Positions 1 through 5,192 of a stretch of 5,686 bases of DNA are shown here, piece after piece (positions within the stretch are counted from its first letter, which is position 1; every line of letters begins with the position of its first letter). The notes beneath the pieces were generated by a model. The model ran no database searches. It was not told where the DNA came from and saw only the letters and a program-made list of their open reading frames with translations. Both the position numbers and the translations under genes were made by a program. Source of the DNA: UBA2767 sp964194535 (GTDB lineage Bacteria; Pseudomonadota; Alphaproteobacteria; Rhizobiales; Methyloligellaceae); the NCBI GenBank assembly GCA_964194535.1, contig CAXMMX010000242.1, positions 1-5,686 on the forward strand. The letters are read 5' to 3'.

Positions 1-17
1 GGGGGTAAAGCGGACAT
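1..17. repeat. Right half of a palindromic intergenic repeat, cut by the window edge
   Basis: The bases GGGGGTAAAGCGGACAT match the loop and right arm of the hairpin at 1032-1062 (GGGGGCAAAGCAGACAT) with two differences. The left arm would lie before base 1. It is the first half of the two-hairpin module that recurs at 1045-1107. Confidence 0.6.
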
Positions 18-35
18 AAAACGTGGTGATGCTCA

Positions 36-63
36 ATGTCCGCTAATGACCCAAAGCGGACAT
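36..63. repeat. Palindromic intergenic repeat, second hairpin of the left module
   Basis: The arms ATGTCCGCT (36-44) and AGCGGACAT (55-63) are perfect 9-base inverted complements around a 10-base loop. The 16 bases TGACCCAAAGCGGACA at 47-62 recur exactly at 1091-1106. There is no T-tract, so an intrinsic terminator is not well supported, although the hairpin lies downstream of the SDR stop codon and could affect the 3' end of its mRNA. From memory the motif resembles short palindromes scattered between genes in alphaproteobacterial genomes. Confidence 0.75.
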
Positions 64-132
64 GTGTGGCTGGATGTCTTGACGCACCACTATGGCGCGA
101 CAAATGCACAAGGAGTGGTCGGAGCATTCCGT

Positions 133-900
133 CTAATAGACAACTGCCTCACCCGAGCCGCCATCGACTGCGATGCATTGGCCGGTGACCATGTCAGCAA
201 GGGGTGAACAAAAAAACAGCACTGCCGACGCAATGTCCTCGGGCTGTATCAGCTTGCCCAGCGGAATGTCGCTGGTGCGTTTGACGATAACCGCGTCGAT
301 ATCAGTCCCGGATTCCTTCGCTTCACGGTCGAAGATCTGCATGACCCGTTCGGTCGCCGTGTAGCCGGGATGTACGCAATTGACAGTTACATTATAACGG
401 GCCGCATACCCTGCGAACTGTTTGGTGAAGTTTGCTACGCCAGCGTTGACCACACCGTTCGTCATCCGCAATGGTGCCACGATTCGGGCTGTCATCCCGC
501 CGATGTTGACGATGCGACCCGAGCGCTGTTTCTCCATATGGCTGAGCACAAGACGCGCAATACGGATATAAGCCATGAGCTTCACATCGATATGATAACG
601 GAACTGATCATCTGTGAGTTCATCAAAAGACGCGCTGGTAGATGTGACGGCGTTGTTTACCAGCACATCGACGTGACCTGCAGCTTCAACGGCATCTGCG
701 ACGAATCTCTCCACATCCTCCAGATGGCTGACATCGGCTCTGTACAACCAGGATTGTACGCCCAGTGCGCGGATGTCCGATGCGGTTTTCTTGAGGCTTT
801 CCTCAGTGCGCCCACAAATGGCCACATGCATTCCCTGCCTTGCGAGCATCAGCGCAACGGCTCGCCCGATGCCACGGCTTCCACCCGTCACCAGAGCCAC
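133..900 (-). CDS. Short-chain dehydrogenase/reductase (SDR) family protein with a degenerate catalytic tetrad
   Basis: This is a Rossmann-fold SDR of 255 residues from the GTG at 900, a typical length for a classical SDR. Visible family motifs are TGGSRGIG (5-12, dinucleotide binding), R31 after beta-2 (suggests NADP(H)), D56, LVNNA (80-84), the region VNCVHPGY (173-180), and a C-terminal segment ending in VTGQCIAVDGG. The catalytic positions are abnormal: Asn is K107, Ser is G135, Tyr is N148 and Lys is N152. Normal SDR redox chemistry is therefore doubtful and the substrate is unknown. The start is uncertain. GTG 900 begins inside the first beta-strand, with AAGGA four bases upstream. The in-frame codons before it read EYRLKDK, which looks like a normal SDR N-terminus, but no ATG, GTG or TTG occurs before the in-frame stop at 985-987. 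The gene is transcribed away from the ABC operon and is bracketed by repeat modules, so a shared function is not implied. The SDR fold is certain; activity is not. Confidence 0.88.
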   Translation of the reverse strand: MALVTGGSRGIGRAVALMLARQGMHVAICGRTEESLKKTASDIRALGVQSWLYRADVSHLEDVERFVADAVEAAGHVDVLVNNAVTSTSASFDELTDDQFRYHIDVKLMAYIRIARLVLSHMEKQRSGRIVNIGGMTARIVAPLRMTNGVVNAGVANFTKQFAGYAARYNVTVNCVHPGYTATERVMQIFDREAKESGTDIDAVIVKRTSDIPLGKLIQPEDIASAVLFFCSPLADMVTGQCIAVDGGSGEAVVY

Positions 901-979
901 CTTATCCTTTAAGCGATACTCGATAGGTCTTACTTTCTTGCAGCCTGCAGCCGATATCCTTATCCGCCCTTGGCTGAGA

Positions 980-997
980 CTATGTCATATTCCTCCT
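980..997 (-). promoter_or_regulatory. Orphan Shine-Dalgarno sequence followed by a two-codon start-stop
   Basis: On the minus strand AGGAGGA (997-991) is followed by AT and then ATG ACA TAG (988-980). This is the strongest ribosome-binding sequence upstream of the SDR gene, but its ATG stops after two codons and is out of frame with the SDR. Spacing to the ATG is short, only 2-3 bases. It may be a relic of a lost start region or a chance purine run. Confidence 0.3.
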
Positions 998-1031
998 GTC
1001 AGGTCCCTCGGACACTTTGGCCGCCTCGCCG

Positions 1032-1062
1032 AATGTCCGCTTTCGGGGGCAAAGCAGACATT
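1032..1062. repeat. Palindromic intergenic repeat, first hairpin of the right module
   Basis: The arms AATGTCCGCTTT (1032-1043) and AAAGCAGACATT (1051-1062) form a 12-base inverted repeat with one mismatch around the loop CGGGGGC. The right half matches the partial copy at 1-17. It lies upstream of the SDR gene on the minus strand. No T-tract or ORF is associated with it. Confidence 0.75.
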
Positions 1063-1079
1063 GTGAGGGTGCGTGATTT

Positions 1080-1107
1080 ATGTTTGCTTTTGACCCAAAG
1101 CGGACAC
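1080..1107. repeat. Palindromic intergenic repeat, second hairpin of the right module (degenerate)
   Basis: TGTTTGCTTT (1081-1090) faces AAAGCGGACA (1097-1106) across TGACCC. The two DNA mismatches would be G-U pairs in plus-strand RNA, so the hairpin can still form. Bases 1091-1106 equal 47-62 exactly. The distance from the first to the second right arm is 46 bases, the same as in the left module. Confidence 0.7.
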
Positions 1108-1125
1108 AAATACAGCAAGTCCGTA

Positions 1126-1359
1126 TCAGCGTGCAGATGAGACTAGAAAGTTATTCAAAGGGATCGGCTTCAGCTTCGCATCTCGCACGAAGGCTATGAT
1201 CGCTGAAAATGTGAGCGAGCCGAATTTACCGTCGATTGTGCCTTGATAATAGCCAAGTTCTTTGAGGCGGGTCTGTACCGCCCTTCGCGTCGGCTCGTAG
1301 ATCCGATTTAGCTTTTCAGCCTGATATGCTAGAACGTTTGCTGAGGATAGCTTTGGCAC
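1126..1359 (-). CDS. Small ORF with a peptidoglycan-binding-like repeat, possibly a gene remnant
   Basis: The ORF encodes 77 residues from a GTG at 1359. Residues from about 28 to 66 resemble one PG_binding_1 repeat (PF01471 type): VQTRLKELGYYQGTIDGKFG is followed by a helix ending FVRDAKLKPI. In the usual pattern (VQxxLxxLGYYxGxxDGxFGxxTxxAIxxFQ), the final FQ is FV here. Such domains normally sit next to a cell-wall hydrolase or another catalytic or secreted module. None is present, there is no signal peptide, and the frame stays open only eight codons upstream of the GTG before a stop at 1384-1386. No clear ribosome-binding site was seen. It may be a fragment of a larger cell-wall protein left by rearrangement, or a small stand-alone protein. 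The domain resemblance is fairly clear; expression is doubtful. Confidence 0.5.
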   Translation of the reverse strand: MPKLSSANVLAYQAEKLNRIYEPTRRAVQTRLKELGYYQGTIDGKFGSLTFSAIIAFVRDAKLKPIPLNNFLVSSAR

Positions 1360-1360
1360 A

Positions 1361-1468
1361 TTCTGGCAAATCCTTGGGCGCTCCTACCGGAATGCGCCCG
1401 CGACCTACCAGCAGGTTTATCTGCCGCCGGGCCACCTGCCTATCGAGCTCTCGGAGAAACTGGAATGA
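1361..1468 (+). pseudogene. C-terminal fragment of an unidentified gene, truncated at its 5' end
   Basis: A plus-strand frame, open from 1325, ends at the TGA 1466-1468 and translates with a protein-like C-terminus (TYQQVYLPPGHLPIELSEKLE without its first residue: YQQVYLPPGHLPIELSEKLE). Codon third positions are mostly G or C, as in the neighbouring real genes, and the stop overlaps the next start codon as ATGA, the usual coupling inside an operon. The frame contains no ATG, GTG or TTG and is closed upstream by TGA at 1322-1324, so it cannot be a complete gene. Its 5' side collides with the opposing peptidoglycan-binding ORF. I read it as the tail of the gene that once preceded the ComA-like gene. 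The family is not recognised. Confidence 0.45.
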
Positions 1469-2289
1469 CAAGCCCTATGTTCAGCTCAGAACCTTTTTCC
1501 CTTGTTCAGCGCCCGGCGGGACGCAGTCGGGGCAAGCCTCGTAAAAGCGGGCTGACGATGATGATGGATTGGGGCCTGCCACTTGGTGTGCAAGGGGATT
1601 GGCTCGATCTTGTTGCGCCTTTTGTGGATCTGGCCAAGTTCGTCGCCGGCACGGCGCGACTCTATGAAGAAGACTATTTGCTGCAAAAGATAGCGCTCTA
1701 CAAAAAGCACGACGTGCAACCGTTCATCGGCGGACAGTTTCTCGAATATGTTTATGCGACACAGGGGTTGCCCAGCGCGAAGCCCTATTTCGAAGAAGCT
1801 AAACGGCTCGGTTTCAAAGCTATCGAGGTGTCAGACAATTGCGTTCCCCTGGACCGGAAAACGCGCCAGACATTGATACGTACCGCCGTCGATTGCGGCC
1901 TTGAGGTCCATGGCGAAGTTGGCTCTAAGAGCGAAGACACCGGCGCGGTGACACTGATAGCACAGGCTTACGAATGCTTTGAAGCCGGCGCCGATGTTGT
2001 GCTCGTGGAGGGTGCGGAGCTTCTCGTCAAAGGTGAGCCGAACCGGAAGTTACTCACTGAGCTTCGCGATGGCCTGAATATGAACCAGGTGATTTTCGAA
2101 CTGATCGGACCCTGGGTGCCTGGCACGTATAATTGCGATGTCTACGACCTCAAGAAATTCCTGATTTCAGAATTTGGTTCGAATGTGAATCTGGCTAATG
2201 TGATGCCGGAACATATATTTGAAACCGAAGCATTGCGGGTTGGTCTCAGTGTTGTTGGACCAAAGACCCTCGCGGTGGCGGCAGAGTGA
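1465..2289 (+). CDS. Phosphosulfolactate synthase (ComA) family protein
   Basis: This 274-residue protein matches the ComA family of TIM-barrel enzymes. True ComA joins sulfite to phosphoenolpyruvate to give (R)-phosphosulfolactate, the first step of one coenzyme M route. Family landmarks in order are KPRKSGLTMMMDWG (24-37), a conserved Lys in DLAKFVAGTARL (K58), FIGGQFLEY (87-95), GFKAIEVSDN (116-125), EVGSK (151-155, keeping the second Lys of the usual EVGKK), VLVEGAEL (179-186), NVNLANV (240-246) and LRVGL (257-261). Two signatures differ from ComA as I remember it: EGRESG is EGAELL, and GLRGDT is GLSVVGPKT. The product may therefore act on a different substrate. ATG 1465 is chosen because GGAG lies eight bases upstream and it overlaps the preceding stop as ATGA. 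M5 (1477) is a possible alternative, and the first 23 residues lie outside the barrel core. It is followed after 108 bases by transporter genes on the same strand. No signal peptide is seen, so it is likely cytosolic. Family membership is firm, the exact reaction is not. Confidence 0.85.
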   Translation: MTSPMFSSEPFSLVQRPAGRSRGKPRKSGLTMMMDWGLPLGVQGDWLDLVAPFVDLAKFVAGTARLYEEDYLLQKIALYKKHDVQPFIGGQFLEYVYATQGLPSAKPYFEEAKRLGFKAIEVSDNCVPLDRKTRQTLIRTAVDCGLEVHGEVGSKSEDTGAVTLIAQAYECFEAGADVVLVEGAELLVKGEPNRKLLTELRDGLNMNQVIFELIGPWVPGTYNCDVYDLKKFLISEFGSNVNLANVMPEHIFETEALRVGLSVVGPKTLAVAAE

Positions 2290-2397
2290 GACGGAGGCAT
2301 ATCCAAACGGGATAAGACAAGTGAAGGATTACACGACCGGTCCACTAAATAATATTGGGCCAATTTGAACTAAGCGTAGTAAAGGGAGGAAATCCAA
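2290..2397 (+). other. 108-base intergenic gap between the enzyme gene and the transporter genes
   Basis: This is the only sizeable gap in the plus-strand operon. It holds a short near-palindrome, ATTGG-G-CCAAT (2354-2364), but no terminator hairpin with a T-tract and no convincing -35/-10 pair. A separate promoter or an mRNA processing site for the transporter genes is possible but not shown. Confidence 0.4.
2384..2390 (+). promoter_or_regulatory. Strong ribosome-binding site of the substrate-binding protein gene
   Basis: GGGAGGA lies seven bases before GTG 2398. It settles the GTG start, which also places a complete signal peptide at the N-terminus. It is the best ribosome-binding site in the window, fitting the high expression usual for binding proteins. 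Confidence 0.8.
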
Positions 2398-3441
2398 GTG
2401 AAAAAAATATCCAAGAAATACCCTGTTCGCAAAATTGCCGCCGGTGCGGCAATCCTCGCGATCGCCGGGGCATCGATGCCGGCAGCCGCACTTGCGGAGA
2501 CCAATGAGGTCAGGTTTGCCCAGCAATTTGGGCTTCTGTATCTGCCCATGCACGTGGTCGTTGACAAAAAGATGGTGCAGGCCTGCGCATCGAAAGCCGG
2601 TCTTGGAGACATCAAGGTCACCATGCATCGCTTCAGCGGCGGCGCGGCAGTCAATCAGGCATTGCTGTCCGGCAATGTCGATTTCGCTGCTGGCGGTATC
2701 GGCCCATTGCTCAAGCTTTGGGACAAGACCAAGGGCCGGCTGAATGTCCGCGCCATGACGACGCTTTCTGCGATGCCGCTCAAGCTCAACACCAACGACA
2801 AGCGGGTCAAGAAGCTTGAGGATTATGTGGGTCTTACCGACCACAAGATCGCAACGCCATCGGTCAAGGTCTCAATCCAGGCGGTTGTTTTGCAGATGGC
2901 GGCCAAAAAGAAGTGGGGCGCCAAGGAAGCTTTCAAACTCGATCCCATGACCGTTTCGATGAAGCATCCGACTGCTACCGCAGCCCTGCTGGCTGGCGGT
3001 CAGTCTGTTAAAAGCCACTTCGCGACCCTGCCAACTTCATTTCAGGAGCTGACGAGCGGCAAGGTTCATAACGTTCTCACATCTTACGATGTGCTGGGCG
3101 GGCGCCATTCAACGGTTGCGATGTACAACAAGGAAAAATGGAAAAAGTCCAATCCGAAATTGTACAAATGCGTCTACACGTCCTACCGGGACTCCATCAA
3201 ATGGATCAACGCCAACAAGAAGGACGCAGCCACCCTCTACAAACGCTTCACGAAGTCAAAGCTGAAGCTTGCTGACATCGAGAAGATGGTCGGGAATCCG
3301 GATGAGATGCTCTACTCGCTGACGCCGGAAGGCACGATGAAGTTTGCCAAGTTCATGCACTCAATCGGCTCCATCAAGAATCTGCCAGCGAGCTGGAAGG
3401 ACTATTACTGGGAAAACAATTACGATCAGAATGGCGGCTGA
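2398..3441 (+). CDS. ABC transporter substrate-binding protein, NitT/TauT (NMT1/SsuA-like) family
   Basis: This 347-residue periplasmic binding protein captures the substrate for the transporter encoded downstream. The N-terminus is a classical Sec signal peptide: basic MKKISKKYPVRK, a hydrophobic Ala/Ile stretch (13-28), and a likely cut after AAALA (A33/E34). No lipobox Cys is present, so the protein should be soluble. The mature part begins with the strand EVRFAQQFGLLYLPMHV and continues with FSGGAAVNQALLSGNVDFAAG (starts at residue 79), IGPLLKLWDK (101-110), a segment rich in family features around VSIQAVVLQMA (158-168), and TVSMKHPTATAALLAG (185-200). These fit the two-lobed fold of NMT1/SsuA-like proteins. 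The first lobe pattern SGxAxxxALLSGxVDF is typical. The mature protein is rich in lysine and holds two cysteines (C63, C258) that could form a disulfide. The ligand is unknown: relatives bind taurine, sulfonates, nitrate or pyrimidine precursors. The gene leads a tight transporter cluster. Confidence 0.9.
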   Translation: MKKISKKYPVRKIAAGAAILAIAGASMPAAALAETNEVRFAQQFGLLYLPMHVVVDKKMVQACASKAGLGDIKVTMHRFSGGAAVNQALLSGNVDFAAGGIGPLLKLWDKTKGRLNVRAMTTLSAMPLKLNTNDKRVKKLEDYVGLTDHKIATPSVKVSIQAVVLQMAAKKKWGAKEAFKLDPMTVSMKHPTATAALLAGGQSVKSHFATLPTSFQELTSGKVHNVLTSYDVLGGRHSTVAMYNKEKWKKSNPKLYKCVYTSYRDSIKWINANKKDAATLYKRFTKSKLKLADIEKMVGNPDEMLYSLTPEGTMKFAKFMHSIGSIKNLPASWKDYYWENNYDQNGG

Positions 3442-3444
3442 TTG

Positions 3445-4293
3445 ATGGCTAAACGCAAAAGTAAAGCGGCGGGCAAAAAGCCCGCCGCCGCCACGACCCA
3501 ACCGATATTGAATGTTGACGGGGTCACTCTCCAATACAAGACCAAGGAACATTTGATCACGGCGACCTATCGCGTCGGGTTTGACGTCTACCCGGCCGAC
3601 AGGTTTGTTCTGCTGGGTCCCTCGGGCTGCGGCAAGTCAACCCTGCTCAAGGGCATCGCCGGCTATATGAAGCCGGTGGAAGGCGCGATCCGTCTGAAGG
3701 GTAATGAGATTTCCGAGCCTGGTCCTGACCGGGTCATGGTGTTTCAGGAATTCGACCAGCTGCTGCCCTGGAAAACGGTCAAGCAGAACATCATTTTCGC
3801 GCTTCATAATGGCGGCAAGACCAATTCCGCCGCCGAGGCCGAAGAAATTGCCATGGAGTATATCCAGAAGGTCAAGTTGAACGGCTTTGAAGATACGTTC
3901 CCGCATATGTTGTCGGGCGGCATGAAGCAGCGCGTGGCGATCGCGCGCGGCATGGCGATGGAGCCTGATGTCTTGCTCATGGACGAACCCTTCGCCGCGC
4001 TTGATGCGCTGACGCGTTTGCAGATGCAGAAAGAGCTTCTGCAGCTGTGGGAAGACACCCACTTTACGGTGCTTTTTGTCACCCATTCCATTGAAGAAGC
4101 GCTGATTATCGGCAGCCGCATTCTTGTCCTGTCGCCGCATCCCGGGCAGGTCAAGGCGGAACTGAACGCGCATCATCTCAACCACGACAATGTCGGCGAA
4201 AAGAAATTCGCGGAAGTGCAACAGCATATCCATGACATGTTGTTTGCCGACAGAATTCTGGAAGAAGAAGTCAAGCCAGGAGCGCAAGGGTAA
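3445..4293 (+). CDS. ABC transporter ATP-binding protein, NitT/TauT family
   Basis: This 282-residue cytoplasmic ATPase powers the import system. All nucleotide-binding motifs are intact: Walker A GPSGCGKST (58-66), Q-loop Q101 in VFQEFDQLLPW, signature LSGGMKQR (156-163), Walker B VLLMDEP (176-182), D-loop ALDALT (185-190) and H-loop H214 in FVTHSIEEAL. The sequence QLLPW after the Q-loop is typical of the SsuB/TauB branch. ATG 3445 is preferred over the adjacent TTG 3442, because TTG directly abuts the upstream stop and ATG is the stronger codon. There is only a weak GGCGG ribosome-binding sequence, so translation is probably coupled to the binding-protein gene, which ends four bases earlier. 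The Lys/Ala-rich first 18 residues and a C-terminal tail past residue 235 extend beyond the core. The family call is very secure, the substrate is not known. Confidence 0.95.
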   Translation: MAKRKSKAAGKKPAAATTQPILNVDGVTLQYKTKEHLITATYRVGFDVYPADRFVLLGPSGCGKSTLLKGIAGYMKPVEGAIRLKGNEISEPGPDRVMVFQEFDQLLPWKTVKQNIIFALHNGGKTNSAAEAEEIAMEYIQKVKLNGFEDTFPHMLSGGMKQRVAIARGMAMEPDVLLMDEPFAALDALTRLQMQKELLQLWEDTHFTVLFVTHSIEEALIIGSRILVLSPHPGQVKAELNAHHLNHDNVGEKKFAEVQQHIHDMLFADRILEEEVKPGAQG

Positions 4294-5192
4294 TGAGAAC
4301 AATACCCGACGTCCTGGTCCGTCCAGAATTTGAGGAAACGGAACTCTCGAAGGCTGAAACGGGCGACGTCGCTCGCAAGCTGACGCTGTTTGAGCGCATT
4401 TCGGATATGCACTCCGTCCGGAAGCTGTCGATCCTGGTGATGGTGATAGTCGTTTGGGAGATTTACACGCGGCTGAGCGGTGTATCCGAACTGATCCTTC
4501 CCAAATTCTCCGCCACCGCCGAGGCTTTGTTTCAGGGAGTATTGAACGAGCAACTGCTGGAAATGGTGTGGAATTCGATGATCGTCTTGGTCACCGGTTA
4601 CGCTATTGGCATTGTGATTGCGACGCTGCTGACCACCGCTGCGACAACGACCCGGTTCGGCAATGATATCCTGAGCACGCTGACGGCGATGCTCAATCCG
4701 CTCCCCGCCATCGCGCTGCTGCCGCTGGCTTTGTTGTGGTTCGGGCTCGGCGCCGATGCGATCATCTTCACCCTGTTGCACTCGGTGATCTGGCCGGTGG
4801 CGCTCAATGCCCATGTGGGTTTCATGAGTGTCAGCGAGACGCAGCGTATGGTCGGGCAGAATTACGGGTTGAAGGGGCTGTTTTATGTTGCCAAGCTTCT
4901 GATTCCTGCCGCTTTCCCGCAGATTCTGATGGGCCTGAAGATTGGCTGGGCCTACGCCTGGCGCACGCTCATTGCTGCCGAGCTGGTGTTCGGCGGGTCG
5001 ATTTCAGACACCGATGACGGCGCGGCTGGCGGACTCGGCTGGTTCATTTTCGCAAACCAGATGGACTTACAGATTGCGTCTGTGTTTGCAGGTCTGTTCA
5101 CGGTCATTCTGGTCGGTGTGTTCGTCGAGAATGTTGTCTTCAACGCGATCGAGAACCGGACTGTTCGCCGGTGGGGGATGCAGGCAAGATGA
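4293..5192 (+). CDS. ABC transporter permease, NitT/TauT family (first of a tandem pair)
   Basis: This 299-residue inner-membrane permease forms part of the transport channel. A cytosolic N-terminal stretch of about 42 residues (with VRPEFE at 9-14 and KLTLFERI at 29-36) precedes hydrophobic segments near 45-60, 95-117, 135-152, 155-178, 222-236 and 262-285, about six in total as expected for a BPD_transp_1 permease. The ATPase-contact (EAA) loop lies at about 184-212 and contains YGLKGLFYVAKLLIPAAFPQ. The usual Glu-Ala-Ala start is replaced, but the central Gly and the hydrophobic-Pro element are present. ATG 4293 overlaps the ATPase stop by one base (TAATG), with AAGGG just upstream, indicating coupled translation. 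The gene ends in an ATGA overlap with a second permease that resembles it along the whole visible length, so the two probably pair as a heterodimer. Confidence 0.93.
   Translation: MRTIPDVLVRPEFEETELSKAETGDVARKLTLFERISDMHSVRKLSILVMVIVVWEIYTRLSGVSELILPKFSATAEALFQGVLNEQLLEMVWNSMIVLVTGYAIGIVIATLLTTAATTTRFGNDILSTLTAMLNPLPAIALLPLALLWFGLGADAIIFTLLHSVIWPVALNAHVGFMSVSETQRMVGQNYGLKGLFYVAKLLIPAAFPQILMGLKIGWAYAWRTLIAAELVFGGSISDTDDGAAGGLGWFIFANQMDLQIASVFAGLFTVILVGVFVENVVFNAIENRTVRRWGMQAR

Noticed and set aside
133..900. SDR as a hydroxypropyl-coenzyme M dehydrogenase working with the ComA-like protein, as in bacterial alkene metabolism
   Set aside because: Those enzymes are classical SDRs with an intact Ser-Tyr-Lys set. 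This one lacks it, lies on the opposite strand, and is separated from the operon by repeats and remnants.
370..912. 180-residue plus-strand open frame
   Set aside because: It lies antisense to the well-supported SDR gene, has no domain-like motifs, and its composition (many His and Cys) is typical of a shadow frame.
1032..1106. Intrinsic terminators formed by the hairpins
   Set aside because: Neither stem is followed by a run of T on either strand in the right place, and near-identical copies occur elsewhere, so a repeat family explains them better.
1..1107. CRISPR array from the repeated GCGGACAT units
   Set aside because: Only two modules are present, about 1 kb apart with a gene between, and the units are palindromes, not regularly spaced direct repeats with unique spacers.
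1326..1544. 72-residue plus-strand open frame starting at ATG 1326
   Set aside because: Its translation (Arg/Ser/Cys-rich) looks non-coding. The frame ending at 1468 has better codon use and the ATGA coupling to the next gene.
2329..2844. 171-residue minus-strand open frame
   Set aside because: It is antisense to the start of the binding-protein gene, whose signal peptide, ribosome-binding site and family motifs are clear. No motif is seen on the minus strand.
3637..4302. 221-residue minus-strand open frame
   Set aside because: It is antisense to an ABC ATPase with every catalytic motif intact, and is rich in His/Gln/Arg as expected of a shadow.
4173..4814. 213-residue minus-strand open frame
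   Set aside because: It is antisense to the permease and ATPase genes, with low-complexity Gln/Arg/His composition and no recognisable domain.
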